Assembly: GCA_004144935.1 (NCBI GenBank)
Contig: SDZP01000101.1
Coordinates: 1 to 10,419 of the forward strand
Reading direction: 5' to 3'
DNA length: 10,419 nt
Source: Caulobacteraceae bacterium
GTDB taxonomy: Bacteria; Pseudomonadota; Alphaproteobacteria; Caulobacterales; Caulobacteraceae
Shown here: positions 6,355 through 10,419 of the stretch, piece after piece
How the letters are laid out: every line of letters starts with the position of its first letter
How positions within the stretch are numbered: the stretch's first letter is position 1
Translations under genes and position numbers: made by a program
The notes under the pieces: model-generated
Told to the model about the DNA's origin: nothing
The model's input: only the letters and a program-made list of their open reading frames with translations
Databases searched by the model: none

Positions 6355-6388
6355 GCCCCCTGCCGGCGAAAACCGGCGGGGGCTTTTT
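6355..6388 (+). terminator. Strong intrinsic terminator just upstream of urc1
   Basis: GCCCCC-T-GCCGG (6355-6366) pairs with CCGGC-GGGGGC (6373-6383) around a CGAAAA loop, with one bulged T. Five Ts follow (6384-6388). It ends 31 bases before the urc1 ATG and 95 bases after the small gene, so it may terminate the small gene's transcript, act as a leader attenuator for urc1, or both. Confidence 0.88.
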
Positions 6389-6419
6389 CGTTTCTGGAGA
6401 GCCCACGGGCCAACTACGC

Positions 6420-7676
6420 ATGTCACTCAATCGCCAAGGTCATATTCGTCTGACGTCCCACCCGGGCGTCGGCGGCGCCAGCCGCTTCCCGCTCAACTGG
6501 GGCGCCCCGTCGGCGCAGGAGCGCGGACCGGTGGTCGCCACCGTCAATTCCGGGGTCGACCGCAACGCCATCGGCGCCCATGGCGGCGCCTACAGCGTCT
6601 ACCGGGCGCTGGCCATCTCCTCGGGCGCCATGAACCCGCTGGTCCGCCCCGACCTCACCGACACCTCGCCCGTCGTCGAGATCGGCCCGCACGACCAGTG
6701 GCTGAACCCCGAGAAGATCGTCAGCCTCGATCCCTGGGGCCACCGGGTGGCCCAGGACTTCGCCGGCCTGATCGCCGAGGGCGTCGACATCCGGCCGACC
6801 ATCGCCATCACCAAGGCCCGGCTGAACCTGCCGGAGATTACCGAGGCGATCAACGCCGGCCGGCTGAAGATCGACGGCGACATCGTCCACGAAAGCCACG
6901 ACGTGGCGGTCACCAAGGCCGCCATCGACCCGGTCTGGTATCTGCCCGGCATCGCCGAACGCTTCGATGTCGAGGAAACCCAGCTACGCCGCACCCTGTT
7001 CGAACAGACGGGCGGCATGTATCCCGAGCTGGTCACCCGGCCGGACCTGAAGGTCTTCCTGCCCCCGATCGGCGGCATCACCCTCTACATCTTCGGCGAC
7101 CCGGCCTTCATCGGCCGCGGCGACAAGCGCCTGACCTGCCGGGTGCATGACGAATGCAACGGCTCGGACGTCTTCGGCTCCGACATCTGCACCTGCCGCC
7201 CCTACCTCACCCACGGCATCGAGGAGTGCGTGCGCGAGGCCCAGGACGGCGGCTCCGGCCTGATCGTCTACAACCGCAAGGAAGGCCGCGCCCTCGGCGA
7301 GGTCACCAAGTTCCTCGTCTACAACGCCCGCAAGCGCCAGCCCGGCGGCGACCAGGCGGCCACCTACTTCGAGCGCACCGAATGCGTCGCCGGGGTGCAG
7401 GACGCCCGCTTCCAGCAGCTGATGCCCGACATCATCCACTGGCTGGGCATCCGGAAGATCGACCGCTTCGTCTCGATGTCGAACATGAAGTACGACGCCC
7501 TGGCCCACGGCGGCATCGAGATCGGAGAACGGGTGCCGATCCCGGACTATCTGGTGCCGGACGACGCCTCCGTCGAAATGGAAGCCAAGAAGGCCGCCGG
7601 CTACTACACCCAGGACGCCCCGCCCTCGGCCGAGGACCTGAGCAAGGTGGTGGGCCGGGGACTGGACAAGTTCTAG
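6420..7676 (+). CDS. urc1: GTP cyclohydrolase II-like protein, URC1 type
   Basis: 418 aa from ATG 6420. No good Shine-Dalgarno precedes it (TGGAG at 6395-6399 is 20 nt away), but no better in-frame start exists; leaderless translation is possible. The first 210 residues form the extra N-terminal domain of long GTP-cyclohydrolase-II-like proteins, not the RibB domain. The C-terminal part aligns with E. coli RibA: zinc ligands Cys246, Cys257 and Cys259 (DECNGSDVFGSDICTC, same C-x10-C-x-C spacing), YNRKEGRALG (284-293), Tyr301 at the RibA Tyr105 position, and D328-x-R330 at Asp126/Arg128. So the catalytic set looks intact. Known: Lachancea kluyveri URC1 belongs to this family and is needed for uracil catabolism. 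Adjacent urc4 and upp genes argue for that role over riboflavin synthesis. The chemistry on a uracil-derived nucleotide is inferred. Confidence 0.92.
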   Translation: MSLNRQGHIRLTSHPGVGGASRFPLNWGAPSAQERGPVVATVNSGVDRNAIGAHGGAYSVYRALAISSGAMNPLVRPDLTDTSPVVEIGPHDQWLNPEKIVSLDPWGHRVAQDFAGLIAEGVDIRPTIAITKARLNLPEITEAINAGRLKIDGDIVHESHDVAVTKAAIDPVWYLPGIAERFDVEETQLRRTLFEQTGGMYPELVTRPDLKVFLPPIGGITLYIFGDPAFIGRGDKRLTCRVHDECNGSDVFGSDICTCRPYLTHGIEECVREAQDGGSGLIVYNRKEGRALGEVTKFLVYNARKRQPGGDQAATYFERTECVAGVQDARFQQLMPDIIHWLGIRKIDRFVSMSNMKYDALAHGGIEIGERVPIPDYLVPDDASVEMEAKKAAGYYTQDAPPSAEDLSKVVGRGLDKF

Positions 7677-7683
7677 CGCCCTC

Positions 7684-7838
7684 CCTTCCCTCCTTGGGGG
7701 AGAAGGTGGCCCCGAAGGGGTCGGATGAGGGGTCGCAGGGCTCTGTCCGCCACAGTCGGCGGACACGCCAATCCCTTCATCCGGCGCGACCCCTCACCCG
7801 TCGGCTTCGCCGACACCTTCTCCCCCAAGGGGAGAAGG
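7684..7838. repeat. RIME/BIME-like intergenic inverted-repeat element, copy 2
   Basis: Arms at 7684-7736 and 7786-7838 are imperfect reverse complements of about 53 bp. They share the words GGAGAAGGTGG, a small GC hairpin and GGATGAGGGG (GGGTGAGGGG in the right arm's reverse complement) with the element at 1055-1220. The spacer holds a further perfect hairpin, TGTCCGCC (7744-7751) with GGCGGACA (7758-7765). It fills most of the 177-bp gap between urc1 and urc4, so it would be transcribed within the operon mRNA and could affect its stability or partial termination. Confidence 0.82.
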
Positions 7839-7853
7839 ATCACCGAGATTCAA

Positions 7854-9077
7854 ATGACCGAAACCGAAGCCGCCCAGTCGCTCCTCACCCCCGCCGCCGT
7901 CCGAAACCGGGCCCATGAGATGCTGTCCCTGGCCCTCGACGGCGACCTGGCCGACTGGCGCGTCGACCTTGGCCGGCTGGAGCCCGTCGCCGACCGGGTC
8001 GCCGCTGTCATCCGCAGCCAGTACCCCTCTCTGCAGGTGCCGTTCCACGCCCGCTGGCGCCACTTCGTGGTCGGGGGCGCCGACCTCTGGGCCCAGCTCT
8101 CGGCCCGCAACGACTGGATCGACGCCGCCCACCGCGCCCGCGCCGCCTTCGATCTGGCCATCACCAGCGTCCTGCTCGACGCCGGGGCCGGCCCCGCCTG
8201 GCGTTTCGAGGACCGCGCCACCGGCACGATCACCACCCGCTCCGAAGGCCTGGCCGTCGCCTCCTTGCGGCTCTTCGAGTCCGGCGCCTTCTCCACCGGC
8301 CCAGATCCCCTGCGCGCCGACAGCCTGTCGGCCCTGACCACCAGGCAACTGGCCAAGGGCTTCCAGGTCAGGGACGGCAACCCGCTGCTGGGCCTGGACG
8401 GCCGCGCCGACCTGCTACGCCGGCTGGGCGACCAGGCCAGCGCCCGCCCGGACCTCTTCGGCCTCAAGGACAGCCCCCGCCCGGGCGGCCTGTTCGACGC
8501 CATGGCCGCCCGCGCCACCGATGGCCGCCTGGCCGCCCCCGTCATCCTCGAGGTGCTGCTGGAAGCCCTCGGCCCGATCTGGCGAAACCGCCTGACCCTC
8601 GGCGGCCTGCCGCTCGGCGACACCTGGCGCCACCCGGCGATCAAACGTGACGACCCCACCGACAACCTCGTCCCCATCCACAAGCTCAGCCAGTGGCTGG
8701 CCTACAGCCTGATCGAGCCGCTGGAGGAGGCGGGCATCGTCGTCCACGACATCGACGGCCTCACCGGCCTGGCCGAATACCGCAACGGCGGCCTGTTCAT
8801 GGACGGCGGCGTCCTGCTGCTGAAGGACCCCGCCCAGCAGCACCTCAGCCAGGATGTCTCCCGCCCGCTGATCGTCGGCTGGCGCAGCCTGACCGTCGCC
8901 CTGCTGGATCGCATCGCCCCGATGGTCCGCGAGCGGCTAGGCGTCGCCGAGGCCGACTTCCCGCTGGCCCGCGTGCTCGAGGGCGGCACCTGGGCCACCG
9001 GCCGCATCCTCGCCAGGGAGCGCCGCGATGACGGCGGTCCGCCCCTCAACATCGTCAGCGATGGCACCGTCTTCTAG
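7854..9077 (+). CDS. urc4: DUF1688 / URC4 (urg3) family protein of uracil catabolism
   Basis: 407 aa from ATG 7854. The frame is open further upstream, but that part is the intergenic repeat, and MTETEAAQSLLTPAAVRNRA is a natural N-terminus. The nearest Shine-Dalgarno-like word is weak (CGAG at 7844-7847). Family marks seen: VPFHARWRHF (62-71), FDLAITSVLLDAGAGPAWRF (99-118), SEGLAVASLRLF (130-141), NLVPIHKLSQWLAYSL (271-286), GLTGLAEYRNGGLFMDGG (302-319) and WRSLTVALLDRI (343-354). I recognise these as DUF1688, the family of Lachancea kluyveri URC4 and Aspergillus urg3. URC4 is required for the URC pathway of uracil breakdown, but its reaction is not settled as far as I know. There is no signal peptide or membrane helix. 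It lies between urc1 and upp; its stop is 9 bases before the upp start, so the two are co-transcribed. Confidence 0.92.
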   Translation: MTETEAAQSLLTPAAVRNRAHEMLSLALDGDLADWRVDLGRLEPVADRVAAVIRSQYPSLQVPFHARWRHFVVGGADLWAQLSARNDWIDAAHRARAAFDLAITSVLLDAGAGPAWRFEDRATGTITTRSEGLAVASLRLFESGAFSTGPDPLRADSLSALTTRQLAKGFQVRDGNPLLGLDGRADLLRRLGDQASARPDLFGLKDSPRPGGLFDAMAARATDGRLAAPVILEVLLEALGPIWRNRLTLGGLPLGDTWRHPAIKRDDPTDNLVPIHKLSQWLAYSLIEPLEEAGIVVHDIDGLTGLAEYRNGGLFMDGGVLLLKDPAQQHLSQDVSRPLIVGWRSLTVALLDRIAPMVRERLGVAEADFPLARVLEGGTWATGRILARERRDDGGPPLNIVSDGTVF

Positions 9078-9086
9078 GAGCTACCC

Positions 9087-9716
9087 ATGAAAGGCGTCAC
9101 CGTCGTCGACCACCCGCTGGTGCAGCACAAGCTGACCCGCCTGCGGGACAAGGACACCTCGACCAAGACCTTCCGCGAGATCATGCGCGAGATCTCGATC
9201 CTGCTCTGCTACGAGGCCACCCGCGACCTGACCCTCGAGAACCGCCCCATCGAGACGCCGTTCGAGACCACGCAGGCGCCGCAGATCGCCGGCAAGAAGC
9301 TGGTCTTCGCCCCCATCCTGCGGGCCGGGGAGGGGATGCTGGAGGGCATGCTCAGCCTTGTCCCCAGCGCCCGTGTCGCCCACATCGGCCTCTACCGCGA
9401 CCCCACCACCATGGTCGCCGTTGAATACTACCTGAAGGTTCCGGAGACGATGTCCGAGCGCCAGGTCATCGTCATCAATCCCCTGCTGGCCACCGGCGGC
9501 ACCGCCAGCGCCGCCGTCGAGCGGCTGAAGGAACAGGGCGCCAGCGACCTCTCCTTCGTCTGCATCCTCACCTGCCCCGAGGGCATCGCCCGCCTGCAGG
9601 GCGACCACCCCGATGTCCACATCTGGTGCGCCGGCGTTGACCGCGAACTGGACCCGCAGGGCTTCATCCGCCCGGGGATCGGCGACGCCGGCGACCGGCT
9701 CTACGGCACCCGCTAG
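9087..9716 (+). CDS. upp: Uracil phosphoribosyltransferase of the URC cluster
   Basis: 209 aa, normal length for Upp. It converts uracil plus PRPP to UMP and pyrophosphate in the cytoplasm. Start: ATG 9087 with AGGAG (9076-9080) overlapping the urc4 stop, which suggests translational coupling. Seen: HPLVQHKLTRLRDKDTSTKT (9-28), ILRAGEGMLEGML (77-89), GLYRDPTTMVAVEYYLKVP (101-119), the PRPP loop NPLLATGGTAS (131-141) and the uracil-site tail GFIRPGIGDAGDRLYGT (192-208). Two differences from E. coli Upp stand out: the Asp that opens the DPMLATGG loop is Asn131, and RAGLGM reads RAGEGM (Glu82). In yeast the same enzyme activity (URC6/FUR1) is the first step of the URC route. Here it probably feeds UMP to Urc1/Urc4, and may be a paralogue of a separate housekeeping upp. 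Confidence 0.94.
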   Translation: MKGVTVVDHPLVQHKLTRLRDKDTSTKTFREIMREISILLCYEATRDLTLENRPIETPFETTQAPQIAGKKLVFAPILRAGEGMLEGMLSLVPSARVAHIGLYRDPTTMVAVEYYLKVPETMSERQVIVINPLLATGGTASAAVERLKEQGASDLSFVCILTCPEGIARLQGDHPDVHIWCAGVDRELDPQGFIRPGIGDAGDRLYGTR

Positions 9717-9758
9717 ACGCCCGAACCGTTGCCTGAACGCCGCAGCGTCTCAAATGAT

Positions 9759-9788
9759 GGGACGGCGGGCTCGCCCGACAGGAGTCCC
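9759..9788. other. Hairpin between upp and the transpeptidase-like gene
   Basis: GGGAC (9759-9763) pairs with GTCCC (9784-9788) around an inner CGGGC/GCCCG stem (9766-9770 and 9773-9777). There is no T-run, so it is a poor intrinsic terminator. It overlaps AGGAG at 9780-9784, which is the Shine-Dalgarno for an alternative ATG at 9790. It may end the URC transcript or be incidental. Confidence 0.35.
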
Positions 9789-9840
9789 CATGGCGCCTTC
9801 CGCGAGAACGTGCGTTAACGTCCGGACGAAGGGCGAATTC

Positions 9841-10419
9841 ATGGGGTTCAGGTCTGTGTCGACGGGGCGTTGGGTCGGGACGATCGCAAGCGTGTTTCTG
9901 GGTCTGGCGGCGCTGACGACGCTGGGCCCGGCGGCGGCCCAGCCGTTGCGGGGACCCGCCGCCGTGGGTCCCATCACGCCCAGTCCCGAGCAGGCCGCCC
10001 AGCTTCGCCGCGCCCTTGAAAACGCCCCCCTGCACGGCTTCCCGCCCGGCGCCTTCACCCCGCGCGGCAACGACAACGCGGCGCTGGTGTCGGCCACCCT
10101 GCGCTACGCCAAGGCCCTGCGCTCGGGGCGTCTGCCCGAGTCCGGCTTCCGCGAGGACTGGGGCCTGCGTCCCGCCGCCTTCGACCCGGCCCCCGGCCTG
10201 GCCGCCGCCGTGGCCAACAACCGGGTGCAGAGCTGGCTGAACAGCCTGCCGCCGCCCTACACCGGCTATCAGGCCCTGCAGAAGGGGCTGGTGACCTACC
10301 GCCAGATCCAGGCCGACGGCGGCTGGGCTCCGGGCGGCGCGGCGGCCGGCGGGTCGGCGGCCACCGAGTCCGGAACGGCGCGGTCTTCTTGCGCCAGGCG
10401 GGCGCGCAGCATTTCGACC
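9841..10419 (+). CDS. Exported L,D-transpeptidase-like protein, N-terminal part
   Basis: The gene runs off the right edge; 193 residues are visible. I prefer ATG 9841 (GAAGGG at 9828-9833), which gives a compact signal peptide: hydrophobic core VGTIASVFLGLAALTTLG and likely cleavage after AAA at residue 33. An in-frame ATG at 9790 has a stronger AGGAG (9780-9784) but would add 17 residues before the signal. After the signal, APLHGFPPGAFTPRG (62-76), LVSATLRYAKALRSGRL (82-98), DWGLRPAAFDPAPGLAAAVA (106-125) and WLNSLPPPYTGYQALQKGL (132-150) match the scaffold domain of YcbB/LdtD-type L,D-transpeptidases, which cross-link peptidoglycan in the periplasm. The peptidoglycan-binding and catalytic YkuD domains are not in view. 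The last 30 residues are low-complexity and unlike the family. Confidence 0.7.
   Translation, partial: MGFRSVSTGRWVGTIASVFLGLAALTTLGPAAAQPLRGPAAVGPITPSPEQAAQLRRALENAPLHGFPPGAFTPRGNDNAALVSATLRYAKALRSGRLPESGFREDWGLRPAAFDPAPGLAAAVANNRVQSWLNSLPPPYTGYQALQKGLVTYRQIQADGGWAPGGAAAGGSAATESGTARSSCARRARSIST

Noticed and set aside
6303..6419. An N-terminal extension of urc1 by 39 codons from TTG 6303.
   Set aside because: It would translate through the intrinsic terminator hairpin and has no family-like sequence.
6420..7676. Housekeeping riboflavin ribA assignment.
   Set aside because: Length, N-terminal domain and neighbours urc4 and upp fit URC1 better, though catalytic residues of GTP cyclohydrolase II are retained.
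7725..7853. An N-terminal extension of urc4 by 43 codons from ATG 7725.
   Set aside because: The extension is translated from the intergenic repeat element and lacks family similarity; ATG 7854 gives the natural N-terminus.

Overview
The window is a GC-rich, densely coded chromosomal segment. Its codon use, dispersed intergenic palindromes and protein families (glycine-zipper exported protein, adenine deaminase, L,D-transpeptidase with a scaffold domain) suggest an alphaproteobacterium, most likely of the Caulobacterales (Caulobacter/Phenylobacterium type). That placement rests on recognition, not on a search.

Left part (1-3742), all on the + strand. It opens with the 3'-truncated remnant of a metallo-beta-lactamase-fold gene, followed by an enoyl-CoA hydratase/isomerase-family protein lacking both classical catalytic glutamates. 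Next come an acyl-CoA dehydrogenase with an isovaleryl-CoA-dehydrogenase-type catalytic Glu and a second acyl-CoA-dehydrogenase-fold flavoprotein that looks more like a flavin-dependent monooxygenase. Together they suggest an acyl-CoA or aromatic/terpenoid degradation cluster with unknown substrate. Two different inverted-repeat elements separate the genes. The first runs right up to the GTG start of the dehydrogenase and supplies its Shine-Dalgarno sequence.

Middle part (3743-6388). An exported, coiled-coil, glycine-zipper protein ends at a good intrinsic terminator. It converges on a minus-strand deaminase of the adenine deaminase subgroup, which has a plausible sigma70-type promoter and a perfect 16-bp palindrome at its predicted transcription start. 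Divergent from it is a 61-codon gene with a TTG start, followed by a strong intrinsic terminator.

Right part (6420-9716). This is the most notable region: a RibA-like GTP cyclohydrolase II homologue (URC1 type), a DUF1688/URC4 protein and a uracil phosphoribosyltransferase, in that order on the + strand. In the yeast Lachancea kluyveri the homologues of these three (URC1, URC4, and URC6/FUR1) are needed for the URC route of uracil catabolism, in which uracil is first made into UMP. The block reads as a compact bacterial URC operon. With the neighbouring adenine deaminase it suggests a locus for using nucleobases. No urea-handling or 3-hydroxypropionate-handling gene is visible here. A RIME-like inverted repeat lies between urc1 and urc4.

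Right edge (9841-10419). The N-terminal part of an exported protein resembling the scaffold domain of YcbB-type L,D-transpeptidases; it runs off the window. No rRNA, tRNA, CRISPR array, transposase or integrase was seen.
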